A DNA stretch of 64,000 nucleotides from contig LR990068.1 in NCBI GenBank assembly GCA_905147135.1, forward strand, positions 3,430,001 through 3,494,000. Reading direction: 5' to 3'. Source of the DNA: Blastobasis lacticolella (lineage: Eukaryota; Arthropoda; Insecta; Lepidoptera; Blastobasidae). The notes below the pieces were generated by a model. It worked only from the letters and a program-made list of their open reading frames with translations, was not told the origin of the DNA and did no database searches. Below, piece after piece: positions 53,036 through 61,238 of the stretch (position 1 is the first letter of the stretch; each line of letters starts with the position of its first letter). The translations under genes were made by a program, and so were the position numbers.

Positions 53036-53545
53036 CTAATTTTCACTATCACTACATTCACTATCACTTGAATAAGGCTGATGACAGTCCGCGCCGAATT
53101 CCATAAGGATGTCCATCATTTTGAAGTCACCTCTTTTCCAAGCAAACTGATAAGCAGTTAGATCTCCATAGTCACGCGCTTCCAAATTGACGGCAATCTG
53201 CTTACAAATCCAAGTTGCCAACTCGTAATCCTGATTAACGACAGCATGATGAAGCGCAGTACTTCCAGAAATTCTGTCTGGTGCGTTCAGGTCTGCCCCT
53301 ATCTCTATCAGGATTTCCAGCAACAGCACAGCCTTTTGCCCTCTATGACTTCGCGCTACAATATGGACACACTGATATCCTTGAAAATTGTACTCACACA
53401 GCAGATATTTGTTGTTAAGGGCCAACCAACATCCAGCTCGCAAGAGTAAGGTCACACACCCCTGGTCACAAATGTCATGGAGAAAATTGTCTCCCCAGCT
53501 GTCCACTGCACCGAATATTTCCCTGATGATTAAAAGAGACTCCAT
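53036..53545 (-). CDS. Bracovirus ankyrin-repeat protein (I-kappa-B-like, vankyrin)
   Basis: A complete 169-residue ORF, the usual size of bracovirus ankyrin proteins. Four ankyrin-type units are visible: about 17-50 (GDNFLHDICDQGCVTLLLRAG), 56-90 (GYQCVHIVARS..LLLEILIEIGADLNAPD), 93-126 (GSTALHHAVVNQDYELATWI) and 127-157 (GDLTAYQFAWKRGDFKMMDI..GADCHQP). The tail SSDSECSDSEN is acidic and serine-rich. It has no N-terminal phosphodegron-like region and no membrane or signal segment. Family knowledge: such proteins resemble the I-kappa-B/Cactus ankyrin domain without its degradation signals. They can hold Rel/NF-kappa-B factors in the cytosol, blunting the caterpillar's Toll/IMD response. The alternative, a host ankyrin gene, is unlikely because of its position between viral PTPs and the insertion edge. 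Confidence 0.85.
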   Translation of the reverse strand: MESLLIIREIFGAVDSWGDNFLHDICDQGCVTLLLRAGCWLALNNKYLLCEYNFQGYQCVHIVARSHRGQKAVLLLEILIEIGADLNAPDRISGSTALHHAVVNQDYELATWICKQIAVNLEARDYGDLTAYQFAWKRGDFKMMDILMEFGADCHQPYSSDSECSDSEN

Positions 53546-54785
53546 TATTTCAAATGAGAAGAAAAGTTGATCTGTCCCTAAGCAATGCCAGTGTAGGACT
53601 GAAGCTAAGTTATTTCTAAATAAGTACTATTGGCATCAAGCCAATTTATATTAGCGATTTACAATCCATGGATTTCCTGAAAGATATCGTTCTATATTTA
53701 TTTTCAATAAACCAATATAACAATGGGTTCAATGTTTTCCTTTTATGCTACCACAGTAAATGTTATTATATCATATGTTGCTCTGCAAAGCAAAACAAAT
53801 GGATTTTAACATAAATAATAGCTACCGTACCAAAATTTGATTGTACCGATATTATGCTAATTATATAAGACAATTTCTAATTAGATTTTCCATTTCAAAA
53901 TATCAAAATGAAAGTGAACTATAGTTATTGAATTTGAAAAGTGGTAATGAATTCAATTTTTCTTTAATTATTACCAAAAGTTAACAATCAAACAACAATT
54001 TCATGAAGATTATAGGTGTAGAAAACTTTGAAAAATTTCCACCTCTATCAATATTGGCCTGAAAATTAAACGGAAAATTGAAAATTTCCAAGAATGCGCG
54101 CACCAATTTATCAACCAATAAATTGTTGCTAACGTTCCAGTTTTCAGAGAATGAAATATCGATAATTTTTATTTAGATAGAATAGTTCTACTGGTAAAAA
54201 CCCGGAGTTTCCCAATAGCTCCCTATCTATCGTACAAGTGGGCATGTTGCCAACAAATAAATTCCCTGGATTTCCCAAAGGAGCGATAAATAGAATCTCA
54301 TTAGCAACAATACATGCTACATAACCAAACGATTGTTTCGTTTATTTTTAGTAGGCATTAAGTTAACGCGGTTTTCCTGTTTTTTAAATCCGTATCAATT
54401 GGTATTTTCTGATGACTATACCATTAATAACTCTCTAATTATTTTTAATTTTGTTTATAACTTACATTTATGAAGCATCGAATCTTTATCTGTTACTATG
54501 CAGAGAGATTTGTTCAAAATTTTAATTCTATCTTCAAAAAGCTATATACTATGATTTTAATTCGTTCACTAGTCGCTATTTATACATCCGTAGTAAACAA
54601 TATAATCTCGAATAAAATTCACTTTTATTAGAATTACGTAGTAAATTCCAAAGTTGTATTGAGAAGCCATTGACCGCTTCTACGTAACAACTAAACATAA
54701 ACTTCTAGTAGCCTTGACATTGAATTTGTTGTGATGTCATTGACTCGGCTGCTAATTTTCTGCTAAGTCCACTAACTTTCTAGAT
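53546..54785. other. Viral non-coding flank, right
   Basis: About 1.2 kb, very AT-rich. It should contain the ankyrin promoter; the minus strand has TATAAA at about 53,650 and TTCAGTCC at about 53,600, but 48 bp apart, so the core promoter is uncertain. No ORF with a motif. Confidence 0.5.
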
Positions 54786-54800
54786 CAAATACTTTCCTGT
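54786..54800 (-). repeat. Right viral end, imperfect TIR
   Basis: CAAATACTTTCCTGT. Its reverse complement resembles the left end at 48,732 (ACAGGAA.GT.T). It abuts the resumed host repeat. Confidence 0.65.
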
Positions 54801-54912
54801 GTACTGCATTTTTGTTGCCTGCAACCTAAATATGTGAATCGTAGATGTGATAGGCGACAGTTATGGCTTACCTTTAAGTAGGTTGTCTGCTATTTTTACT
54901 GCTTAAAAACCT
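54801..54912 (+). repeat. Repeat E, right half, resuming after the viral segment
   Basis: GTACTGCATTTTTGTTGCCT, GCAACCTAAATATGTGAATC and GTGATAGGCGACAGTTATGG continue repeat E precisely from the point where 48,731 stops (compare 20,090-20,200). The first GTA is the candidate duplicated target. Confidence 0.85.
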
Positions 54913-55500
54913 AACAAGCGGCTAGCGCCATGCGGTGCTCATGTTCGAGTTGAGGTTGACCAAGGTCTTTCACTGGAGAATTCGAAACTGGCTCAACAAT
55001 CTCGGGACCCGATGTTCACCTCGTAACGATACATTACTTTTTTATTGTAGCTTTTGCCCGCGACTTCATCCACGATCGTTTTTAGGTCAGTCTATTTTTT
55101 TCCCAACGACCAGTTTAAATGACCTCCCTAATATATGACTAAAACTAGTACTACAGAGAGGTCAAGTTGTATCACTGGTTCTACCCAACCCAATTAGATG
55201 GAACATGGCCCAGATTTTAAGTTTGACCTCAAACTACCAAACTGTGAAAGCCCCATCAAAATCTATTCAGCTCCATTTCTATATTTCTAATAGTTTAACT
55301 GGTCTGTTGTGGTTCTACATCAGGTATTCCAGTATCCAAAATAAATTACCCATATCCTATATGTTGCCCAGGCTTAATAGGTATATAACAACAAAAAAGT
55401 TTCATTCAGATCCGTCAAATAGTTCCGGAAATTAACGTGTACAAACAGACAGGCAAAAATTAAAAAACAATATATTATTATTCTTCATCGCCCTAAATTC
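54913..55500. repeat. Helitron/LINE-3'-like repeat with CCCGCGACTTC block
   Basis: TTTTGCCCGCGACTTCATCC near 55,055 and AAGTTTCATTCAGATCCGTC near 55,395, then GTGTACAAACAGACAGGCAA, are blocks typical of dispersed insect repeats with this order. Family assignment is not secure. Confidence 0.45.
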
Positions 55501-55529
55501 TTTTTTTTTTGTAGTACATTTTGTGTTTG

Positions 55530-55818
55530 TACATTTAATGTATTTGCGCATACGTGCTAAACATCCCCTGGGAGCACCTGTAGCCGTCTGGTGTCTGCTG
55601 AACCGAATAAGAACAGGCGTCGGAAACTGTGCGTATCTATGGCACAAATGGGGTTGGTGCGAGGCAGCGACATGCCAGTGCGGCTGCCCTGAGCAGTCAG
55701 TACATCATATTATATTTGAATGTCCGGATACCAAGTACAGCGGGCAAGCGGAAGATTTTCAGTCCCTTTCGGCCGAAGCTCTCGCTTACTTGACGAAATG
55801 TAAATTGAAAATTTAAGT
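55530..55818 (+). pseudogene. LINE C-terminal zinc-knuckle-type remnant
   Basis: The frame reads RIRTGVGNCAYLWHKWGWCE, then CQCGCPEQSVHHIIFECPD, ending at 55,816. The 'RIRTGxGxC..HKWG...C.CG.PEQ..HI..ECP' pattern is the cysteine-rich C-terminus of an R1/Jockey-group LINE. The region before it carries the reverse complement of the LINE G 3' end (ACGTGCTAAACATCCCCTGG). Confidence 0.7.
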
Positions 55819-55889
55819 AGCAGTAGGAACTTAAAAGCCATACGATAAATAAAGAAATAAATGTAAAGACACACTCTTTTTACTGTTTT

Positions 55890-55990
55890 ATTATGCGGAT
55901 GAATGAATAAATGACGCTATATTGCATATTTAAAAGAGTACAATGGGTACTAACTTATATTCATTAACAACTTGCCAACTCGCTCGCTCA
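55890..55990 (-). repeat. Retroposon 3' end (AATGAATAAATGACGC family)
   Basis: GATGAATGAATAAATGACGC and AGAGTACAATGGGTACTAAC match 12.24 kb. Confidence 0.5.
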
Positions 55991-56265
55991 CGCCCCCTAC
56001 CGTCTAAACGGGGCACATCCATTCAATAACGCTCCATAGAATAGGTACTCGGCCCGTGACTTCGCAAGGTCCTGTTCTGTCGCATTCGTGAGTCTGAAAT
56101 TGCGTTTTGCAACTTCAAGGTTACAAGATTTACTGCGAGGGGAACGTAAACAAAGAGCGAATGGGGTGGAAGTAGTAAGGGGATGTAGAACTAGATGGCG
56201 CTACTGGTATTTTAGAACGCGCTATCGACGCCGCCTGTGTATTTTTTTTAGTATGAGGACTGGTT
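55991..56265. other. No feature recognised
   Basis: Unassigned, moderately GC-rich. Confidence 0.3.
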
Positions 56266-56760
56266 TCAGCGTCTGTCCAACCCGCTCGTGCGAGAGGCAG
56301 CAGCCTACGCTCCCCGCCCGGTCTCCGGCCACGTGGTACGGAGACCGAGACACGTCCTCACGGAAGTCACGGATCCCCCCGACGAACTGTCGAGCGGCCT
56401 GAACCTCCTCCTGGAGGCTCAGGACGACTCAACAGAGCCCCTCCCTGCCGTTTCAGCGGCCCCCGTAGGCCCCCAATCCCAATTCACAGCAGCGAGACCG
56501 GTATGCTCCGTAAGGAGTGACGTTGAGCGCACCCCGTCCCTACGGGGTGTAGCATCCGATGAAACCTGAAAGGCTCTTATGGCGGCTACAGGTGCTCCCA
56601 GGGGGTGTTTAGCACGTATGCGCCTAGGTTCTTTTTTGGCGAGTCGTGCATAACCAGTCCGGCCAGCCGGCTGGTACTCATGAGAGTTCACCTCCTCCCT
56701 CCCAGCCGCTGTACCGGAGGGTGCCCGTTTCCTTTGCGTTGGGCGCAAAAAAAAAAACAG
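56266..56760 (+). pseudogene. LINE G: C-terminal coding end and 3' UTR
   Basis: A plus frame at 56,288-56,569 runs REAAAYAPRPVSGHVVRRPR to VERTPSLRGVASDET and a stop. The same DNA then continues as the repeat 3' UTR (CAGGTGCTCCCAGGGGGTGT, GGTACTCATGAGAGTTCACC, GCGTTGGGCGC and an A run). The coding end overlaps the conserved CACCCCGTCCCTACGGGGTG block. The ORF has no start and no catalytic domain left. The minus-strand ORF across it is a shadow. Confidence 0.6.
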
Positions 56761-56763
56761 TAG

Positions 56764-56875
56764 GAGCGCACCCCGTCCCTACGGGGTGTCGCATCCGATG
56801 AAACCTGAATAGTCCTTCCAGCTGCAGGTGCTCCCAGGGGGTGTTTAGTACGTATTTGCCTAGGGGAATAAATAG
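56764..56875 (+). repeat. LINE G 3' end, partial
   Basis: It contains GCGCACCCCGTCCCTACGGG, GCATCCGATGAAACCTGAAT and GGTGCTCCCAGGGGGTGTTT. It immediately follows the previous copy's A tail. Confidence 0.7.
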
Positions 56876-57660
56876 GGCTGTTCAAAGACGGGCATGCTCT
56901 CCATCTTCGGCCGCGTCGTCACTTACCAACAGGCGAGATGGCGGCCAAATGCATGTCTATAGGGGGTAGAGAAGAGACGTACTGAGATTGCGAAAACGTA
57001 AAAATACTTGTTCCCAAAACGTGTTCCTCAAATACTTCCAAAAATGCGTTTTTTTAGTATCAGGAGTTTGTGTTGTGGTACAGAATCTTAATACTATACG
57101 TTTTTTGATGTGGTTTTTGGACGCAGATCCACGGGAATCGAACCGGGGTTGGAGTGTAGCAAAAGGGAGGGGGGAGGGGGGGGGGACACTGATATAAAAA
57201 GACAGAATAATTTTGCGAAAAAAAAAACAGAATTTTTTTTTACTTTTAATAATGGGCTAGATTAAATTGAGTGGAGCGAACCAAGTGAATAGGCTGTTCC
57301 AAGACGGGCGCATGCTCCATCTTCGGCCGCGTCGTCACTTAACAACAGGTGAGGCACGTCTTGTATAGGGGTCAATAGGGGGTCGCAACGCAATACCGGT
57401 ATATCTTTTCTAAACCGGGGTTTCCGACATTAACATGAGGTCAATACCGGGATCCCGATATTTGGAGCAGTTGCTAGTAATAATTTATTATAAACTTTTA
57501 ATTCTTTATAGCATAAAAGTCATAGACACACTTAAATAGTACCTAAAAAGGTTAATTTCTAGAAGAAAAATCTAGTTTTAATTTTCCCTAGTATAGGTCC
57601 CCCTTCGATGTCTTTTCCTTTGCATAGTATTTGTGCAAATGATATTGAAGCAAACTATCA
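56876..57660. other. LINE scraps and unassigned sequence
   Basis: TCTCCATCTTCGGCCGCGTC and GTCACTTACCAACAGGCGAG (56.9 kb), and GCATGCTCCATCTTCGGCCG (57.3 kb), are 3' scraps of the 46.1-kb LINE family. A G-rich run (GGGGGGAGGGGGGGGGG-like, 57.17 kb) and A/T runs follow. Confidence 0.45.
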
Positions 57661-57661
57661 T

Positions 57662-57783
57662 GAATAAAAAACACATTGAAAATAACGGTTCTCGTTCTCG
57701 TCCTATCGCTGAAGTTAAGCAACATCGGGAGCGTTCAGTACTTGGATGGGTGACCGCCTGGGAACACTGCGTGTCGTTGGTCC
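57662..57783 (+). rRNA. 5S rRNA-derived sequence (pseudogene or SINE head)
   Basis: GAAGTTAAGCAACATCGGGA, GTACTTGGATGGGTGACCGC and CTGGGAACACTGCGTGTCGT match the 3' two-thirds of metazoan 5S rRNA, including the internal promoter region (box A and box C areas). The first part (about 57,662-57,690) is degenerate, and TCTCGT is duplicated. No T-run terminator follows. The sequence instead runs directly into a LINE G-like tail. It is therefore not a working 5S gene in an array. Confidence 0.75.
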
Positions 57784-57885
57784 CTATGGGATGTCGCATT
57801 CGATGAAAACTGTGAAAAGCCTTTCCGGTTATAGGTACTCCCAAGGCAGGGTTTAGCTGCTAGGCACCTAAGTCTCTTGCGATTC
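57784..57885 (+). repeat. LINE G-like 3' tail fused to the 5S head
   Basis: CCTATGGGATGTCGCATTCG, ATGAAAACTGTGAAAAGCCT, TACTCCCAAGGCAGGGTTTA and GCTAGGCACCTAAGTCTC align, with divergence, to the LINE G 3' UTR blocks at 43.0 and 56.5 kb. The fusion point is immediately after the 5S 3' end. Confidence 0.6.
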
Positions 57886-58254
57886 AATTCAAAATTCTTT
57901 ATTGATTAGGATATTAAATATCTCTTTCAATCGTCAAAAAGGAGGGGGTAGGAAAGTAGCAAGGAAACACAAAGTGACACGCTGACCGCCCTATGGCCGT
58001 AGCAAACCCACCCCACGCCAACCACGACCGGACCGTGCTTGACAATGCCAGGCAGAGCCGAACCGCGCTCGATATATTATATAAGTATGTCTAGTATAAT
58101 TAAGAAAAACCACCTAAAACTACAGCAAGAGTAAGCCAGTCCACCAAGGCAGCACCCGTTCACGAGTATAACGCAAACATCGTCCAATTCAACCATATTT
58201 GAGGGAAAAGGGCGACCCGGCCCCCACGCCACCGCCAGACAGACTTTTAAGTGA
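57886..58254. other. No feature recognised
   Basis: The AATTCAATTCAAAATTCTTTATTGA at about 57,880-57,905 looks like a minus-strand retroposon tail. The rest is unassigned. Confidence 0.35.
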
Positions 58255-58284
58255 GCGTGCATCACACATGCTGCATGTGATAGG

Positions 58285-58392
58285 TAGTCGCTCCCACCCT
58301 ACTCTATCCTATCCCTACCCTACCGCTGCCTTACCCCTACCCTATCCCACCATTGCCTTAACCCTACCCTACCACTACCTTACCCCTAGCGA
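58285..58392. repeat. CCTACCC-rich minisatellite
   Basis: Repeated CTACCCTA / TGCCTTACCCCTACCCTATC units of roughly 24-30 bp. It is not the insect telomere repeat TTAGG. Confidence 0.6.
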
Positions 58393-58740
58393 GCCCGAAC
58401 CCGAGCGAGTCCAGCATAACCAGCCGGCGGCCGCGCTGGGACACATGTGTGTTCTCTGCCTCCCTCCCTTGATAGTCCAGAGGGTTCCACGAGGGTGTCA
58501 CTGATAATATGTCAAATATACGCACAAGGACCAATAATATTGAATGATCAACTGTTTAGATTTTTTTTAATCGGACAAGTTTTAACGAGGTGATGATCAT
58601 TTAGCAACATGTGCTTGCACTAAATTATATACGCATAAGGGTCCCATATAACCTTTGAGGTATGCGCAAAAACAAAAAGTTATCTTGTAGTGAATTTTAG
58701 TCCTCACAGACAACTGGTACAACGGTGTTTGTTCTGAAGA
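58393..58740. other. No feature recognised
   Basis: No gene or repeat recognised. Confidence 0.3.
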
Positions 58741-58744
58741 ACTG

Positions 58745-59050
58745 TTTGACATGATGCCTACAGCTACATTCTATCAACGCACCGCTCGCCATCGACAGGG
58801 AGTTCATCCTCCCACCTTGGAGCCAAATTGGTCGCGAACTGTGCGGTTCCAAAGGAACTTTCTCCCACGCACACTAAGGTTGTGGAATGAACTACCTGGA
58901 GAGGTTTTCCCTGGAGACAAAATAGACAAATTCATTATAAAACGGCCACAAGACTAAGGCCGCTTTGAAATTGTGAAGGTGCAATATTAATATAATTAAG
59001 TAAATTAACTTGAAAATTCCAACTAACACCTAATTACATCAATTTAAGAC
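58745..59050 (+). pseudogene. LINE C-terminus (LWNELPGEVFPG family)
   Basis: Codons at 58,751-58,957 read ARHRQGVHPPTLEPNWSRTV, RFQRNFLPRTLRLWNELPGE and VFPGDKIDKF, then a short 3' UTR. The reverse complement of this family explains the 1.5, 26.2, 30.6 and 59.7 kb fragments. Confidence 0.75.
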
Positions 59051-59665
59051 CCACTTTCGTGGAAAATTAGGAAACGTCTTAATCGTGCAATTATTTTGCA
59101 GACAATTTTAATTTCAGTGTCAAAATTCTACATTGCAATTTGGACTTTAGCGTGGAGTGTTTATTGTCCTATTTCAGAATGGCAGGTTTTGTGTTAGAGC
59201 GTGAATTACTTCTGTTATAAATTACTTGAAATATTTTAGGAGAGTTCCGTTCCACCTAAGACCACTGAGATTTGCATTCTTGATACTTTCGCGGGTTTCA
59301 TTGTTATTCAGTACGTCGTAAGAATTACAGAATTTTACGCGAAAGAAGACTTTGTTCGCGTAAAATTCTGTTTTTTATTTATTTATTAAATCTTTATGCA
59401 CTAAAGGTACATTGGCGGACTTAAAGCTAAAGTAGCCTTATCTACCAGTCAACCGTGACAAAAAAAAATATCGAAAGCAGTAGACGGTGCGGGATAAACA
59501 ATACGATAAGGTGAAGGAAGGGATACTTTACATCAATAAATGCTAAATTTATACAATTTTACAAAGATACAAGAAATAGTTAAACAACAAATACATACTA
59601 AAGATAGGTACATAGGAGTAAATAATAGGGGGAATAATGTAATTAAGGGGAATGCAGATAATGCT
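59051..59665. other. No feature recognised
   Basis: AT-rich. TTTATTTATTTATTAAATCTTTATGC at about 59,365 may be a retroposon tail. Confidence 0.35.
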
Positions 59666-59669
59666 AGTT

Positions 59670-59880
59670 ACGTTTTGTTCTTTTTATACCACTAAGGTGG
59701 CAAACAAGCTTACGGCCTGCCTGATGGTAAACAGTGACCGCAGCCTATGGACGTTTGCAATACCAGGGGCATCACGCACGCGTTGCCGACCCCGTAAAAC
59801 CTTTTTACCCCTTTCTTGAAGAACTTCATGTTGTACTCTCCAGGAAAAAGCTCTTCAGGCAGTCCATTCTTTTAACTATA
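59670..59880 (-). pseudogene. LINE 3' end, minus
   Basis: The plus strand reads TACCACTAAGGTGGCAAACA, AGTGACCGCAGCCTATGGAC, TTTGCAATACCAGGGGCATC and TCTCCAGGAAAAAGCTCTTC, the reverse complement of the LWNELPGE C-terminus and 3' UTR. Confidence 0.7.
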
Positions 59881-60055
59881 ACGTGTTCTGCGGGAACGGG
59901 AATTTCGGAACAGATTATTATATATGTTGTATAATAGAGTGTTTTCGGACAAAGCTCCTTATATAAAATTTAAAAATAAAAACACACTAGAATGTCGTGC
60001 TTGCAAGCACGCACGCTGTCACTGGACCAGTGCCCCTATATTTCAGTAATCCTAC

Positions 60056-60457
60056 TCAGTAGGATAGATGCTTTCTTATCATTTGACATGTACCACCGTT
60101 ATCAATAAAGTATTGTATTGTAATGATCGCACACGCTCCACGCTCAGCGGCTTCACCTGAAAGCTCCACGAAAATATTCGCTATTGCAGCTGGGGACTCG
60201 AGCCCATTTACTGAGTTAGGAAGAAGAGATTTGTACTCCAGCGAGTTCGAGGCCTTCCAGAACTTGACAAAGTTTTTGCGTTGATGACTAGTAGCGAAAA
60301 TGTTTATTTTAATGGAGTCTTCATTGTTTTGGCACCATTTCAATTTGTTTTTGAATGCCTTTCTTGTTATACACATATTATCATATATGATCTGTTTAAA
60401 CTGACTTGTCTTATTTGGTGAACAAACAATGCCCGAAATCACGACTTGCCGTATCAA
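60056..60457 (-). pseudogene. LINE internal fragment (endonuclease-RT linker)
   Basis: Over 133 codons the minus frame has FKNKLKWCQNNEDSIKINIF, ATSHQRKNFVKFWKASNSLE and SPAAIANIFVELSGEAAERG. The 'KxxxFWKxxN' and 'I A N x F' blocks are typical of the linker before reverse transcriptase in Jockey/R1-group LINEs. Neither enzyme domain is present. Confidence 0.6.
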
Positions 60458-60783
60458 TCACGCTACGTGCATTGTGTATAGATGTCGAGTATTATACAAG
60501 AAACACATAGAATGTGAATTTCAACTAATACTGCTGCACATTATCCATTTAAATACATAGTTTCCTTAACCAAATAAGACAAGTCAGTATGGACACATTA
60601 TGTGTTACCCGTTGTTGGTTTCCCGTAGTGTGCCCACAACCTAAAACACGCGCTTTCTCATGGAGCTGGCGAACATGGTAGTTCCATCCGACCACCCTGC
60701 CACTAGCAAGCTTCCTACACAAGGTGCTAGAAGAGTGTGTTCATACAGATGCACTCCGTAGTGTTACGATTATTGTATGATAT

Positions 60784-61078
60784 CATCATCACAGCCCGTA
60801 ACAGTCCACTGCAGGACTTAGGGCCTCCCAAAGAAAAGGGACCTTCCCTTTCTTTGAAGAGGCCCTAAGTCCTGCTGATATTGCCTTAATCTCCACGCTC
60901 GGCTGGCGGGTTGGAGATCGCAGTGTTTAAATATAACAATGAAAAATGCTGCTGCCCATTTTCCAGACTACGGAGACTCTTTATCTTTTGCTTTGAAAAC
61001 ATTAGTCGCCTTGTACGACACCCATGAGCATAAGGGGTTGGTGCTATTCTACTCTGCCGGACACCACACGGTCTTATT
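60784..61078 (-). mobile_element. SINE family C with 11-bp TSD
   Basis: A full-length minus-strand copy from CATCATCACAGCCCGTAACA (tail side) to GGTGCTATTCTACTCTGCCG and GACACCACACGG (head side). It includes a partly inverted internal duplication near 60,825-60,880, where the AGGGCCTC..AAGAAAAGGGACC sequence is mirrored. TTGTATGATAT at 60,773-60,783 and 61,079-61,089 is the TSD. Confidence 0.85.
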
Positions 61079-61238
61079 TTGTATGATATAATTTTTCAAT
61101 AATCTCTTTATAATTACATGACATGTTTACACATCTAATATCGCCATAACTAAAATCACAGTTACTATCACAGCTACAACATGATGTGTGCATTATATAA
61201 TATTTACTAACTAGTCATAACAAAATTGCCCGTACATG
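61079..61238. other. No feature recognised
   Basis: AT-rich spacer. Confidence 0.3.

Larger units (their letters stand above)
48732..54800 (-). mobile_element. Integrated bracovirus (polydnavirus) segment
   Basis: This 6,069-bp insert is bounded on both sides by halves of one host repeat. It carries three intronless genes in one orientation: two PTP-like and one ankyrin. These families co-occur in bracovirus packaged circles. The ends are imperfect inverted repeats: ACAGGAAGGTTTG at the left and, in reverse complement, ACAGGAAAGTATT at the right. Bracovirus circles are known to integrate into host DNA through a host integration motif whose two junctions behave as viral ends. This arrangement fits that, but I cannot verify the motif without a database. 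Base composition is AT-rich relative to the flanks. No wasp or host repeat is visible inside. The whole small circle may be present, or a deleted version of a larger one. Confidence 0.88.

Noticed and set aside
48732..54800. Possibility that the whole window is wasp DNA (a proviral locus)
   Set aside because: The flanks carry lepidopteran-type SINEs, Helitrons and LINEs, and the segment interrupts one of these repeats. A wasp proviral locus would have direct-repeat junctions and wasp flanks.
56419..56748. 109-codon minus-strand ORF, and its relative at 43,022-43,240
   Set aside because: The similarity between them comes from being the same LINE G 3' end read backwards; the plus-strand reading gives a better explanation.
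58285..58392. Telomere-like CCTACCC repeats
   Set aside because: The insect telomeric unit is TTAGG/CCTAA; this is a local minisatellite with a longer irregular period.
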